Shown here: positions 1 to 7,351 of the stretch, one piece after another
Numbering within the stretch: the first letter of the stretch is position 1
Layout of the letters: each line of letters begins with the position of its first letter
Source: CAZQXD01 sp964597315
Lineage (GTDB): Bacteria > Pseudomonadota > Gammaproteobacteria > Competibacterales > Competibacteraceae
Direction of reading: 5' to 3'
DNA length: 18,907 nucleotides
NCBI GenBank assembly: GCA_964597315.1
Contig: CAZQXD010000078.1
Location: 1-18,907, forward strand
Program-made: the position numbers and the translations under genes
Notes under the pieces: model-generated
The model's database searches: none
The model's input: the letters and a program-made list of their open reading frames with translations, nothing else
Told to the model about the DNA's origin: nothing

Positions 1-214
1 AGCAAAATAAATAACAAAAACATATCGTTTTATGAGCATACCTCGTCTATGAACTCCAGTTCATGTCCCTTAATGGCGACACAAGATGGCCGATCGCCTT
101 GCAAATTTTCGGAAAGGTCAATAATGCATTATGGGAAAGGCCAAAACAGGGTTGTCTCCCCTAGGCGACGGCTCAATGGCCGGTAACCCCCTGGAACAAC
201 TAAAAAGGACACTA
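1..214. other. Left-edge intergenic DNA with two short palindromes
   Basis: No reading frame here looks like a gene. The stretch is AT-richer than what follows. It contains a dyad at 49-64 with arms ATGAACT/AGTTCAT around a CC centre, and a perfect 12-bp palindrome ATAATGCATTAT at 121-132. The latter is bracketed by two copies of GGAAAGG on the same strand. These could be operator sites for a gene beyond the left edge or lie in the 3' region of the PilZ gene. No partner regulator is identifiable and chance is possible. Confidence 0.3.
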
Positions 215-577
215 TCAATCCCCCGCCAGCCGATACACCTCGGCCCGGATCAGTTCGGCATCCCCTAGGTTGTACTCCAGCAGGGTGCGAAGGTGGATCA
301 TGGATTCCAGGTCCACGGCGTCGAACTGATAACCCAGTAACGATCCCCTGTGATGGGCCAGTAGGCTATGGAAGCACAATTCGATCTTGGAGCCACCCAG
401 CCGGAAGCGGATAGTGCCGACGCGACCGGGTTGTTGTTCGGCCAGGGTCGGGACTTCCAATAACACCCCTTTCAGGGACAGATTGAGGACCCGCGCCGGA
501 AATCGTTCGCCAGCGGTCTCCAGGCAGGCATCGCCTACGAACTTCACCCGGGTGAAACGACGTTTGTTCTCGCTCAT
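215..577 (-). CDS. PilZ-domain protein (c-di-GMP receptor)
   Basis: A 120-residue single-domain PilZ protein. PilZ domains bind cyclic di-GMP and usually act as cytoplasmic adaptors for motility, exopolysaccharide or adhesion. The two ligand-binding motifs are intact: RxxxR at residues 6-10 (RRFTR, with R6 and R10) near the N terminus, and NxSxxG at residues 32-37 (NLSLKG). A beta-rich core and a C-terminal helical tail (about residues 90-117) follow, matching the usual length of stand-alone PilZ proteins. It lies 68 bp downstream of the M14-family gene on the same strand and could be the last gene of that unit. The ribosome-binding site is weak: a purine-rich AGGGGG lies further upstream than ideal. 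The effector partner cannot be told from sequence. Confidence 0.88.
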   Translation of the reverse strand: MSENKRRFTRVKFVGDACLETAGERFPARVLNLSLKGVLLEVPTLAEQQPGRVGTIRFRLGGSKIELCFHSLLAHHRGSLLGYQFDAVDLESMIHLRTLLEYNLGDAELIRAEVYRLAGD

Positions 578-645
578 CGTTTATGCGCGCCCCCTGCGCG
601 CCGGTCCTGGTACACGACGTTGTGGATGTATCGGCCGGATCGGAT

Positions 646-1728
646 TCAGCTTGAGGTGGCGGTGACGGGATTGGGGCGGGCTAATTCCAGGGGGTAGCGT
701 TCCATCAGATAACAGAGGCAGTCCTGGCGGATGATCCGGGGGTCCAGGGTGAGCATGGACGGCATCACCGGGCGGACCAAGCGGATCTCGTCCCCGGTGG
801 CGTCCAAGTATTGCGCGCCCAGCTCCTGGCCGTCCTCGCCGATGACCACCAGCGGCCAGGGACCCCCTGGTCGCCGCCAGCCCAGCACTGTGCCCGGGGG
901 CAGTTCCTGAAAATTTAGCCGGTCCAAGTCCTCGGTCAGGCGCAGGTCGGTATCGGTGGCGCCGAAACCCAGGCTGCATTCGGGATGAACCCGCACCACG
1001 GCCACAGTGTGAAACAAGTCCAAATCCTGAGGGGAGACCGGATGGCTGGGAATCTCCGCCAGGTTCAGGCAGGCGTCCAGATACTCCAGGGCGTGGGCCA
1101 CGGAGTGTTCAAAGCCGGGCTGGCCACATTCCAGGGTCACCGAGGGACAGAGCCGAGCCAGGGCCATGGAGGCCACCCCGGGGGTGGTGATGAAATACAC
1201 CACAGTGCGGCTGAACAGGGTGGCGAGCTGGAAAAACCGATGCTCCAGTACATTGACGCAGGCGTAATGGGGGTTGTGGCCGGTGTTGTTATGGACATCC
1301 ACGGCCGCGAACAGGCCACGGCGTTCCATCTGCTCCACGATCTGGCGGGCCATGGCCGACTCCGGGGAGCGGTTGTCCAGGCCACCAGGCCAGACCCGGT
1401 TGTAGTCGGGCTGATGGTCGAGTCGGCGCAGGCCGTGGCGGGCGGCGGCCACGTTGCCGATGAACAAGGACATGGCCCGGGGCAGTTCCCGGTTTTGATA
1501 TTGAATCAGCAGTCGGCGCACAGCCTCCCAGCCCGTGGTCTCGTTGCCGTGCTGCAACACCGCCACGAACAGGCTTGGGGCCCGGCGCCCGGGCAGGTGG
1601 ATCAAGGTGGGGCCGGACAGCCGCTCGTGCAGACGCTGGGCGGGCAGCTCCAGCAGGCCGTGGGGGAGTTGATCGAGAAGGGTCAACACCGCGCTCAGAA
1701 CCCCCATTCGTGGACCGGAGCGCCGCAT
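646..1728 (-). CDS. Succinylglutamate desuccinylase/aspartoacylase-family (M14) zinc hydrolase
   Basis: About 360 residues, related to AstE/AspA deacylases, which are zinc-dependent amidohydrolases of the carboxypeptidase M14 fold that remove acyl groups from amino acids. Visible ligands: the HxxE motif in QHGNETTG (H60, E63), a third His in DVHNNTGHNPHY (H146), and the presumed catalytic Glu in VTLECGQPG (E200). The C-terminal third (after about residue 260) forms the beta-rich domain common in the family. The start overlaps the end of the upstream GCS2-like gene by 34 bp with the ATG at 1728, or by 13 bp with the alternative ATG at 1707. Neither has a strong ribosome-binding site, so translational coupling is likely. 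The substrate is unknown; the neighbouring amino-acid ligase suggests a glutamyl or gamma-glutamyl compound, which is inference. Confidence 0.85.
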   Translation of the reverse strand: MRRSGPRMGVLSAVLTLLDQLPHGLLELPAQRLHERLSGPTLIHLPGRRAPSLFVAVLQHGNETTGWEAVRRLLIQYQNRELPRAMSLFIGNVAAARHGLRRLDHQPDYNRVWPGGLDNRSPESAMARQIVEQMERRGLFAAVDVHNNTGHNPHYACVNVLEHRFFQLATLFSRTVVYFITTPGVASMALARLCPSVTLECGQPGFEHSVAHALEYLDACLNLAEIPSHPVSPQDLDLFHTVAVVRVHPECSLGFGATDTDLRLTEDLDRLNFQELPPGTVLGWRRPGGPWPLVVIGEDGQELGAQYLDATGDEIRLVRPVMPSMLTLDPRIIRQDCLCYLMERYPLELARPNPVTATSS

Positions 1729-3128
1729 TGCTGGCGTTCCAGATAGGCCCGGGTCAGGGCATCCATATGCTTACCGTGGCGGGACACCCAACCCCGCTGC
1801 CAGGCAGCACCGGTCTGGCCCTTGGCCAGTCGGGCGGCGATGATGCCCAGATAGTTGTCGCTGTCGTCCTGGTCTATGTCCAGCTCCTCAAGACCGCGCC
1901 GGGCGGCGGGCAGCAGTTCTTTTTCCAGCAGCGCGGCCACCGACACCCGTTGGCCATCCAGCCAGGTGAGTTCCGCATCCAGGCCGAAGCGGGCGGCGGC
2001 ATAGAAATTATCCCGGGCGGCGCTGAAGGGCAGTCGGGTTTCCGGCGGCGCCTCGGCCTTGCGGTAGTGGTGGGCCATGCCGAAGAACAAGGCGGCGTTG
2101 GCGATCATATCCGGGATGCTGGGACCGGCGGACACCACCCGGTGTTCGATGCGCAGATGGGGCGTGCCGTCCGGGTCCACGCCCACCAGGGGCCGGTTCC
2201 AGCGCCAGATAGTGCCGTTGTGCAGGCGTAGATGGGGCAGGGGGGCGGGAGAGCCGGACAGGTCCATGGGCAGCAGGGACGGGTAGGCGTCCAGGTTTTC
2301 CTGAAAGCATTCCATGATGGAGTGGCCGGCATACCCGCTGCCGAAGCCCACCCGTTGCAGGCCCAGGGTGGGCAAGCTCAGGTCCCGGGCGTCCACGGAT
2401 TGCTCGAACAAGGCGATACGGGTTTCGTCCCACAGGTCATGGCCGAACAGATAAGGGGCGTTGGCGCAGATGGCCACCATGGGGGCGGAGAGAATCAAGG
2501 CGGCGTTATAGGTGCGCACCGCCTCCGCCGCCGCCACTTGTAAGTGAATCTGGAACGAGGTGGTGGCCGATTCCAGCATCACGCTGTCGAACAGTAGCCG
2601 CAGATGGTCTGCCCGGCCCTGGATGTCGATGTCCAGGGGCTTGCCCTGGCGCAGCCGCAGGGTCTGCTCGTTGAGGGCGTGATAGCGGTTCAGGGGAGCC
2701 ATATTGTCGAAGTGGAAATCCTCCAGGCGGATACTGGGCAAAATACCCACCATCACCAGGGCGGACCCCAGTTTCTCGGCCACTTTGATGCAGTCTTTCC
2801 AGTTGCGGGCCAGTTCGTCCTGCATCCGGTGCAGGGCGCGGCCATTCAGGGTCTGGGGGCTGGCGTTCAGCTCCACGTTGAAACGGGCCAGCTCCGAACA
2901 CACCAGATTCCGGTCCAGATGGGACAGGAACGCCTCGCCGATGGGGGCCGGTCGGCCGGCGGCGTCCACCAGCCAGGCTTCCAGCTCGAAGCCGCCCAGA
3001 CTGGGGTGACGGCTGAAACGGTTGTCTCGGTACCAGCCCCAAACCGTCGCCGTCTCCCGTTCCAGGCGCTGCCGGAAGGTCTGGAAATCCTGCTCCTGAA
3101 AATGCTGTTTGTTGATTTCCTGGCCCAT
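1695..3128 (-). CDS. GCS2-family glutamate-cysteine ligase-like enzyme
   Basis: A 477-residue protein of the GCS2 carboxylate-amine ligase superfamily (YbdK/EgtA/plant-type GshA relatives), which join the carboxylate of glutamate to an amine using ATP. Motifs seen include the N-terminal GGFELEAWLVD (residues 45-55; E48 and E50 are typical metal/ATP-binding acids), FNVELNASPQTL (83-94), and a central HLRLHNGTIWRWNRPLV block followed by HLRIEHRV, matching the family's active-site strands. No signal peptide or membrane segment. The ATG at 3128 has GGAG about 10 nt upstream. It is the first gene of a minus-strand set with the overlapping M14 hydrolase and then PilZ. Members of this subfamily are usually annotated as glutamate-cysteine ligase, but the true product is often unproven, so glutathione synthesis should not be assumed. 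Confidence 0.82.
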   Translation of the reverse strand: MGQEINKQHFQEQDFQTFRQRLERETATVWGWYRDNRFSRHPSLGGFELEAWLVDAAGRPAPIGEAFLSHLDRNLVCSELARFNVELNASPQTLNGRALHRMQDELARNWKDCIKVAEKLGSALVMVGILPSIRLEDFHFDNMAPLNRYHALNEQTLRLRQGKPLDIDIQGRADHLRLLFDSVMLESATTSFQIHLQVAAAEAVRTYNAALILSAPMVAICANAPYLFGHDLWDETRIALFEQSVDARDLSLPTLGLQRVGFGSGYAGHSIMECFQENLDAYPSLLPMDLSGSPAPLPHLRLHNGTIWRWNRPLVGVDPDGTPHLRIEHRVVSAGPSIPDMIANAALFFGMAHHYRKAEAPPETRLPFSAARDNFYAAARFGLDAELTWLDGQRVSVAALLEKELLPAARRGLEELDIDQDDSDNYLGIIAARLAKGQTGAAWQRGWVSRHGKHMDALTRAYLERQQCGAPVHEWGF

Positions 3129-3536
3129 GGTGTCTGTCTCCGGGGCGGTTGTGGTAAGAAAATGCTAGCACAGCCTGGGCGGGGACACGTGGGTAGGGAT
3201 GGTCTACTCGACCACTTCGAACTTGCGGCTGCCTACGCCGATAAGGTAAGTGCGCTCACCGCGCCAGCGGGTGAGCCACCGCTCTAGTCGAACGCAGTGG
3301 TCCACCCGACGGATTCCCCGCCGTAACAATGACCTGAGCAAGTTGTTCGCCCGTGATCCGTTCGGATTCCGGGACGGCGGCGGCCACGTCCAAGGGACCC
3401 ATGCTCTGCGGCGATGCCGTACCCCCAAAGCCCGCCGTGGGGGGTGCGGTGGGCATGTGTGGCAATGAGTATCAGTTCCGCAGCTGTGCAAGCCATGAGC
3501 CATTCCCGACAAGGCGGAAAAGCCCGGCTTGGGCAA
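3129..3536. other. Gene-free stretch between LysR gene and GCS2-like gene
   Basis: About 400 bp with several short overlapping minus-strand reading frames (for example 3204-3536, 3256-3465 and 3284-3577) but no continuous gene. One frame has a pleasing stretch (TASPQSMGPLDVAAAVPESE) and another has AAELILIATHAH. Together they could be a frameshifted remnant of a protein, but I cannot name the family. The compositional texture is coding-like. The last 75 bp contain the leader of the GCS2-like gene. Confidence 0.3.
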
Positions 3537-4481
3537 TCAGCAACGCTCACCCTTAAGGGAGACGGGAATATCAACATGGCTATGATCCCAGTAGGGTGGA
3601 TCGTCGAACAGCTCCCGTAGAAAATCGATAAAAACCCGGACTTTAGCCGTTAGATAACGGTGATGGGGGTAGACGGCATAAGCCGTGGTCGCCAGCGTCA
3701 CCTGATCCCTGAACAAAGCCACCAGGCGTCCCTGGGCCAGGTCATCGCCCACCATGAACGTGGGAATCAGGGTGATGCCCAGACCGGACAGGGCCGCCTT
3801 TCGGGCCGCGTCGGCGCTGCTGACGATGAGATTACCCCTCACGGCCACCTGATAAGCGCCGGTCGGTCCGCGAAACGGCCAGCGGTCGGACGCTGGTACA
3901 TTGCTATCGAGAATACAGTTGTGGTTTGCCAGCTCGGCGGGGCCGTTCAAGGCGTTGTGGCGGGCCAGATACGCGGGCGAGGCTACCACTGCGAACCGGC
4001 AGGGGACCAGCCGCCGGGCCACCAGATTCTCATCCAGCTTATCGGTGATCCGTAATGCCACGTCAATGCCGTCGGCGATCAGGTCCACATGATGGTCCGT
4101 GAGCAGCAGATTGAGCGCCAGCCCTGGATGCCGATTCAAGAAGCCGGGCAGCGCTGGCATCAGGTGGTGGTGCCCGAAAGACAGCGGTACGCTCACCCGC
4201 AGCAGCCCGGTGGGCATGGCCTGCTGATCCCGGATTTCCCGATGCAGTTCCTCCACTTCGGTGACTACCCGGGCGCAGCGCTCAAAATAGGCCACCCCCA
4301 CATCGGTGAGTTGAATCCGCCGAGTGGTGCGGTGCAGCAGGCGTACCCCCATGGCGTCCTCCAGTTGCCGCACATGACGGCTCACTGCCGTGGTGGACAA
4401 GTTCAGCGCCCGGGAAGCGGGAGCGAAGCCGCCCAGCTTGACTACCTGCGCAAAAACCTCCATCGCCTTAAGTCGGTCCAC
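3537..4481 (-). CDS. LysR-family transcriptional regulator (CrgA/DsdC-like class)
   Basis: A 314-residue LysR-type regulator. The winged helix-turn-helix is at residues 3-62, with the recognition region SRALNLSTTAVSRHVRQLE (23-41) followed by GVRLLHRTTRRIQLTDVG. The rest is the periplasmic-binding-protein-like co-inducer domain. The N terminus MDRLKAMEVF is typical of the family and supports the GTG start at 4481, which has AGGGG six nt upstream; an in-frame ATG at 4463 would cut into helix 1. It is transcribed divergently from the YceI-like gene across 147 bp containing a dyad (4534-4552), the classic arrangement for a LysR protein controlling itself and the neighbour. The co-inducer is unknown. 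Confidence 0.93.
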   Translation of the reverse strand: MDRLKAMEVFAQVVKLGGFAPASRALNLSTTAVSRHVRQLEDAMGVRLLHRTTRRIQLTDVGVAYFERCARVVTEVEELHREIRDQQAMPTGLLRVSVPLSFGHHHLMPALPGFLNRHPGLALNLLLTDHHVDLIADGIDVALRITDKLDENLVARRLVPCRFAVVASPAYLARHNALNGPAELANHNCILDSNVPASDRWPFRGPTGAYQVAVRGNLIVSSADAARKAALSGLGITLIPTFMVGDDLAQGRLVALFRDQVTLATTAYAVYPHHRYLTAKVRVFIDFLRELFDDPPYWDHSHVDIPVSLKGERC

Positions 4482-4522
4482 ATTGTCCCCTGATCCGGGA
4501 TGGTCTGTGTCTGAAAGTGGAG

Positions 4523-4552
4523 ATTATCCTAGCATGGTGATTGGAATACCAT
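4523..4552. promoter_or_regulatory. Candidate LysR operator and lysR promoter
   Basis: The LysR/YceI divergent intergenic region holds an interrupted inverted repeat, ATGGT-N9-ACCAT, at 4534-4552. On the minus strand a GATAAT -10-like hexamer (4523-4528) lies beside it toward the lysR gene, so a protein bound at the dyad would cover the -35 region. This geometry is typical of LysR autoregulation. The arms are only 5 bp and do not form an exact T-N11-A motif, so this is tentative. Confidence 0.35.
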
Positions 4553-4628
4553 TCAAGATCGCTGTCAGCCCAGGGGCCATGGCCCACATGGCGCTGGCAA
4601 CCAACCCTCAATCCCAGGAGTTCTCGTC

Positions 4629-5186
4629 ATGCTCAAAGTTGTGATCCCTGCCGCTCTGCTAGGCCTGTCTGCCGTGGCCACGGCTGCCGAATACACCATC
4701 GATCCGGCCCATACCTATCCCCATTTCGCCATTAGCCACCTGGGCTTTTCCACCCTGTACGGGCGCTTCGACGAAACTTCGGGCAGCCTGAGTTTGGACC
4801 GGGAACAAGGCACTGGCGAGGTGGAGATCGTCATCCAGGCGGGTTCCGTGAACACCGGCCACGCCAAGCGCGACGAGCATCTGCGCTCGCCGGATTTCCT
4901 CAATGCTGCGGAGTATCCCGAAATCACCTTCCGCTCCACCGAAGTGACTTTTAATGGCGAGGACAAGGCCACCGTGGAAGGGGAACTGACTCTGCTGGGC
5001 GCCACCCGCCCGGTGACCCTGGATGTGGACCATATCGCTTGCGGCGCCCACCCCATGAACGGCAAGGAAGTCTGCGGCTTCAACGCCACCACCACCATCA
5101 ATCGCTCCGATTTCGGGGTCAGTTACGGTATTCCGGCCATCGGTGATGAGATGCGGCTGATTTTCGGGGTGGAAGCCTATAAGTAG
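4629..5186 (+). CDS. YceI-family periplasmic protein
   Basis: A 185-residue exported lipocalin-like protein. Residues 1-20 form a Sec signal peptide (MLKVVIPAALLGLSAVATAA) with cleavage near A20/E21. The mature part starts EYTIDPAHTYPHFAISHLGF, the YceI hallmark, and continues with GRFDETSGSLSLD, the SVNTGHAKRDEHLRSPDFLN segment and a closing SDFGVSYGIPAIGDEMRL motif. YceI proteins form a beta-barrel that binds polyisoprenoid or quinone-like amphiphiles in the periplasm; their exact role is poorly defined. AGGAG lies 8 nt before the ATG. It is divergent from the LysR gene, which is its likely regulator. Length and motifs are complete. Confidence 0.94.
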   Translation: MLKVVIPAALLGLSAVATAAEYTIDPAHTYPHFAISHLGFSTLYGRFDETSGSLSLDREQGTGEVEIVIQAGSVNTGHAKRDEHLRSPDFLNAAEYPEITFRSTEVTFNGEDKATVEGELTLLGATRPVTLDVDHIACGAHPMNGKEVCGFNATTTINRSDFGVSYGIPAIGDEMRLIFGVEAYK

Positions 5187-5187
5187 C

Positions 5188-5239
5188 CCAAGCGCGGCTT
5201 GGAGATTGGCGGGCCGGCTCCGTGATCCGGGGTCGGCCC
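5188..5239 (+). terminator. Two GC-rich hairpins after the YceI gene
   Basis: Directly after the stop codon lies a hairpin CCAAGC-GCG-GCTTGG (5188-5202). A second, GGGCCG...CGGCCC with a partly pairing 17-nt centre, follows at 5211-5239. Neither is followed by a T run, so they are not textbook intrinsic terminators. They may mark or protect the 3' end of the yceI transcript. Confidence 0.3.
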
Positions 5240-5353
5240 CATGGACTCGGTGACAGGAAGATGTTCGGGGGGTAAGATTCCCGCCGGATTCCGCTAGGCT
5301 GTTGCCAACGGCGCCGACGACCGGCCAATCAACCCCCCTTGCATGAGGCTAGC

Positions 5354-6097
5354 ATGATCATCACCACCGAAGCTGTCCATATCCCCGTCGAGGATCTGAC
5401 CATGGGGGCGCTGGTGGCGGCGCCCAAGTCCCCTGGCCCGTGGCCGGGCATCGTGTTCTATTCGGATATTTTCCAGTTGACCGGTCCCATGGTCAGGGCC
5501 TGCATCCGCCTGGCCGGCTACGGTTTCGTGGTGGTGGCCCCGGAGATCTATCACCGTATCGAGCCGGATGGAACGGTCATCCCCTTCGATGACGCCGGTC
5601 GTAGCCGGGGGCTGGAGGACGCCGAGCGTACGCCGGTGGCCCATTTTGACGCCGACTGCCGGGCCGCCCTGGATTATTTGCATCGTCATCCCCAGGTGGC
5701 CCCGGAGCAGGTGGGGGCCGCGGGTTTCTGCATCGGTGGGCATCTGGCCTTTCGGGCCGCCTTGCAGCCGGACGTGCGGGCCACTGTTTGTTTTTATGCC
5801 ACCGGTCTCCATACCGGCAAGCTGGGCAGCGACCCCGACGCCGGTTCCCTGGCCCAGGCCGGGGCTATCGACGGCAGACTGCTGATGGTCTGGGGTAGCC
5901 AGGATCCCCACATCCCTCCCCAGGGGCGGGCGCAGGTGGAAGCCGCCCTGCAACAAGCGGGGGTGGCGTTCGGCCAGCGCGTCTATCCGGCCGAACACGC
6001 CTTTATGCGCGACGAGGGGCACCGCTACGACCCCGAGGCCACGGATCTGGCCTTCGGGGAGATGGTCGGGTTTTACCGGAACGTCTTCTCGGCCTAA
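5354..6097 (+). CDS. Dienelactone hydrolase-family alpha/beta hydrolase
   Basis: A cytoplasmic alpha/beta hydrolase of 247 residues. The catalytic triad of the dienelactone hydrolase family is visible: Cys126 in the nucleophile elbow GFCIGG, Asp184 in WGSQDPHIP and His215 in YPAEHAFMRDEG. The family hydrolyses dienelactones in chloroaromatic breakdown, but many members have unknown substrates, and no ring-cleavage genes lie nearby. The ATG at 5354 is chosen because GAGG (5345-5348) sits 5 nt before it and the protein then begins MIITTEAVHIPV; an in-frame TTG at 5339 would overlap that ribosome-binding site. It follows the YceI gene by about 170 bp with hairpins between, so it is probably a separate unit. 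Confidence 0.92.
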   Translation: MIITTEAVHIPVEDLTMGALVAAPKSPGPWPGIVFYSDIFQLTGPMVRACIRLAGYGFVVVAPEIYHRIEPDGTVIPFDDAGRSRGLEDAERTPVAHFDADCRAALDYLHRHPQVAPEQVGAAGFCIGGHLAFRAALQPDVRATVCFYATGLHTGKLGSDPDAGSLAQAGAIDGRLLMVWGSQDPHIPPQGRAQVEAALQQAGVAFGQRVYPAEHAFMRDEGHRYDPEATDLAFGEMVGFYRNVFSA

Positions 6098-6262
6098 CGG
6101 ACGGACCTCCCACCGCCTCGGCTTTGGCTCGCAGCCGGAATGCGGACCCGTGCAATCGCTGGAATGAGTGATGCAAGGCTAGGCTAGGTCGCCAGGTAAA
6201 AGCAGCCCGCCCCCAAGGACGGGAGCAAGCGCGAGCAGCCAAACAGCGCGGGAGAGAACTTT

Positions 6263-6282
6263 GGCTACCGCTAGCGGTGGCC
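6263..6282. terminator. Hairpin between convergent units
   Basis: A nearly perfect inverted repeat contains the 12-bp palindrome ACCGCTAGCGGT (6267-6278) plus flanking GGC/GCC. It lies between the convergent hydrolase and Rmf-like genes, about 165 bp after the hydrolase stop and just past the minus-strand small ORF. There is no clear T run on either strand, so a terminator role is only suggested by position. The rest of 6098-6288 shows no gene. Confidence 0.25.
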
Positions 6283-6288
6283 AGGACT

Positions 6289-6546
6289 TTAGAGCCTATC
6301 CTGGCTAGATACAAAATCGTTGTCGGCGGGGGAGCTGGAAGGGTATGGCCGTTTCCGGGGCATGGTTTCCCAACTACGCTTGGGCGACCGAGGAGCGGTG
6401 ATCAGCTCCAGGTGATGCCGTCGCGCTCGATAAACCATTGTTTTCATTGTCTGGCTAGGGAACAGACCTCGAACATATAATAGCAGCGCGCCTTTTACCA
6501 CTCGGCGCTCGATTTCATAACTAAGGCGGTGAATGACATTGGCCAT
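6289..6546 (-). CDS. Hypothetical small basic protein, coupled to the Rmf-like gene
   Basis: An 85-codon frame whose ATG follows the TAA of the Rmf-like gene by one base, which would allow translation by re-initiation. It starts MANVIHRLSYEIERRVVKGA and has a short hydrophobic stretch (about residues 19-28), then a Ser/Pro/Arg-rich tail without recognisable domain. There is no obvious ribosome-binding site of its own. The tail composition (many Arg, Pro, Ser) is close to that of random frames in GC-rich DNA, so it may not be a real protein. I do not recognise the family. Confidence 0.3.
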   Translation of the reverse strand: MANVIHRLSYEIERRVVKGALLLYVRGLFPSQTMKTMVYRARRHHLELITAPRSPKRSWETMPRKRPYPSSSPADNDFVSSQDRL

Positions 6547-6547
6547 A

Positions 6548-6781
6548 TTAAGCTCTGTTCTGGTGGCTGATAGGGGGATAGGGGGTATCGTCACCCTGGA
6601 ATCGTTTACCCACCGGCGCGGCTTTTTGTCTGCGCGCCTTGAGTACCGTCTGCTGGGCTTCGAGCCACCCCTGTAGCCATTGTGACCACAGCGGAAATTG
6701 CACCGGTCCATAAGGGCAGTCTGCGGCCCGTTTCCCCATCTGAAAAGCCTGGTAGCCTGATCGCCAAGGTTCTTTCGCCAT
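6548..6781 (-). CDS. Ribosome modulation factor (Rmf)-like small protein
   Basis: A 77-residue basic protein with the Rmf pattern: GYQAFQMGKRAADCPY (residues 9-24) followed by QFPLWSQWLQGWLEAQQ (27-43). This resembles the E. coli Rmf arrangement of a GYQAG-type helix, CPY, then SQWLGGWREA. Rmf binds the 30S ribosome in stationary phase and promotes 100S dimer formation. Rmf itself is about 55 residues; this protein has an extra basic and Pro-rich C-terminal tail of about 30 residues. The start at 6781 is fixed by AGGAG 7 nt upstream, and the first residues are MAKEPWRSGYQAF. It could be a diverged paralogue rather than the housekeeping Rmf. The nearby small ORF at 6289-6546 may be co-translated. 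Confidence 0.72.
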   Translation of the reverse strand: MAKEPWRSGYQAFQMGKRAADCPYGPVQFPLWSQWLQGWLEAQQTVLKARRQKAAPVGKRFQGDDTPYPPISHQNRA

Positions 6782-7148
6782 CGACCGACTCCTGCTGTGA
6801 AGGGTTCTCTCAAAACAACAGCCACCCGAAAGCCAAGACAAGCGATCAATGGAAGCTGGTGATTACCAATTTGAATTTCAACATAGCGGTCGGCAAGGGA
6901 CTATTGGGGGAAATGCTAAATTGCTTGTGGTAACTACTGAGGAGGAAGGTGTCCAAAGCGTCGGGAGTGGGATTGCCACCGGGTAACGGACCGCTGTTGA
7001 TGCGCCGGGGCGAAGATCAAGTTAGCCATGGGACTGCGGACCATATTGGGTAGGACCATTGGCGGAACCTGGCGGTCGTGACCTACCGATAGTTTCAAGC
7101 TATCAGGCGGATGAAACCGGTGTGAAGTATTTCAGACCGGTTCAAACC
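6782..7148. other. Gene-free stretch between Rmf-like gene and tRNA
   Basis: No convincing gene in about 370 bp. It holds the Rmf-like leader and, near the tRNA, two inverted repeats: GATAG-N7-CTATC (7088-7104) and AACCGGT-N14-ACCGGTT (7115-7142). The second begins 7 bp beyond the encoded CCA end of the tRNA and may help end or process that transcript, although no T run follows. A plus-strand GAGGAGG at about 6938 is followed by only a very short open frame. Confidence 0.35.
6789..6793 (-). promoter_or_regulatory. Ribosome-binding site of the Rmf-like gene
   Basis: AGGAG on the minus strand, 7 nt before the ATG at 6781. It decides the start: an upstream in-frame start at 6841 would add 20 residues without family similarity. 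Confidence 0.7.
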
Positions 7149-7225
7149 TGGCGTCCCCGGCAGGACTCGAACCTGCAACCTACGCCTTAGGAGGGCGTTG
7201 CGCTATCCAATTGTGCCACGGGGAC
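7149..7225 (-). tRNA. tRNA-Arg(CCU)
   Basis: Reading the minus strand, the gene begins GTCCCCG and ends CGGGGAC-G-CCA, giving a perfect 7-bp acceptor stem, discriminator G and an encoded CCA. The anticodon arm is ACGCC-CTCCTAA-GGCGT, so the anticodon is CCU (arginine, AGG codons). The T arm has the standard GGTTCGAGTCC core. Total 77 nt with CCA. The downstream (left) flank was checked for an attachment-site duplication of the 3' end and none was seen in the window. Confidence 0.96.
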
Positions 7226-7234
7226 TTGAGCCAC

Positions 7235-7264
7235 ATTGTACCAAGACACCCGCTGACCGGTCAC
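7235..7264 (-). promoter_or_regulatory. Candidate promoter of tRNA-Arg
   Basis: On the minus strand a GTGACC -35-like box (7259-7264) and TACAAT -10 box (7235-7240) are separated by 18 bp. The -10 ends 9 bp before the mature tRNA 5' end. The -10 matches the consensus at 5 of 6 positions, the -35 at 4 of 6. Confidence 0.4.
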
Positions 7265-7351
7265 CTTCCATCTGGCATGCTTTGGCAGCCGCAATAACAA
7301 TCTGCTTTTGCACGGGTCATCGCCAAGGAGAGTGGCGCTGTAGCTGGTGGC

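Noticed and set aside
985..1746. Long plus-strand open frames opposite the M14 and GCS2-like genes (also 2604-3287)
   Set aside because: Shadows of GC-rich genes on the other strand: Gly/Gln/His-rich, no domain, while the minus-strand proteins have clear family motifs.
4574..4585. Palindrome GGGCCATGGCCC in the yceI leader
   Set aside because: Simple GC-rich symmetry in GC-rich DNA with a common ATG core; no second copy or regulator evidence.
5294..6022. 242-codon minus-strand frame opposite the dienelactone hydrolase
   Set aside because: Antisense shadow; the plus strand carries the complete Cys-Asp-His triad.
7149..7225. tRNA-Arg as integration site of a genomic island
   Set aside because: No integrase gene nearby and no duplicated tRNA 3' end found in the window.
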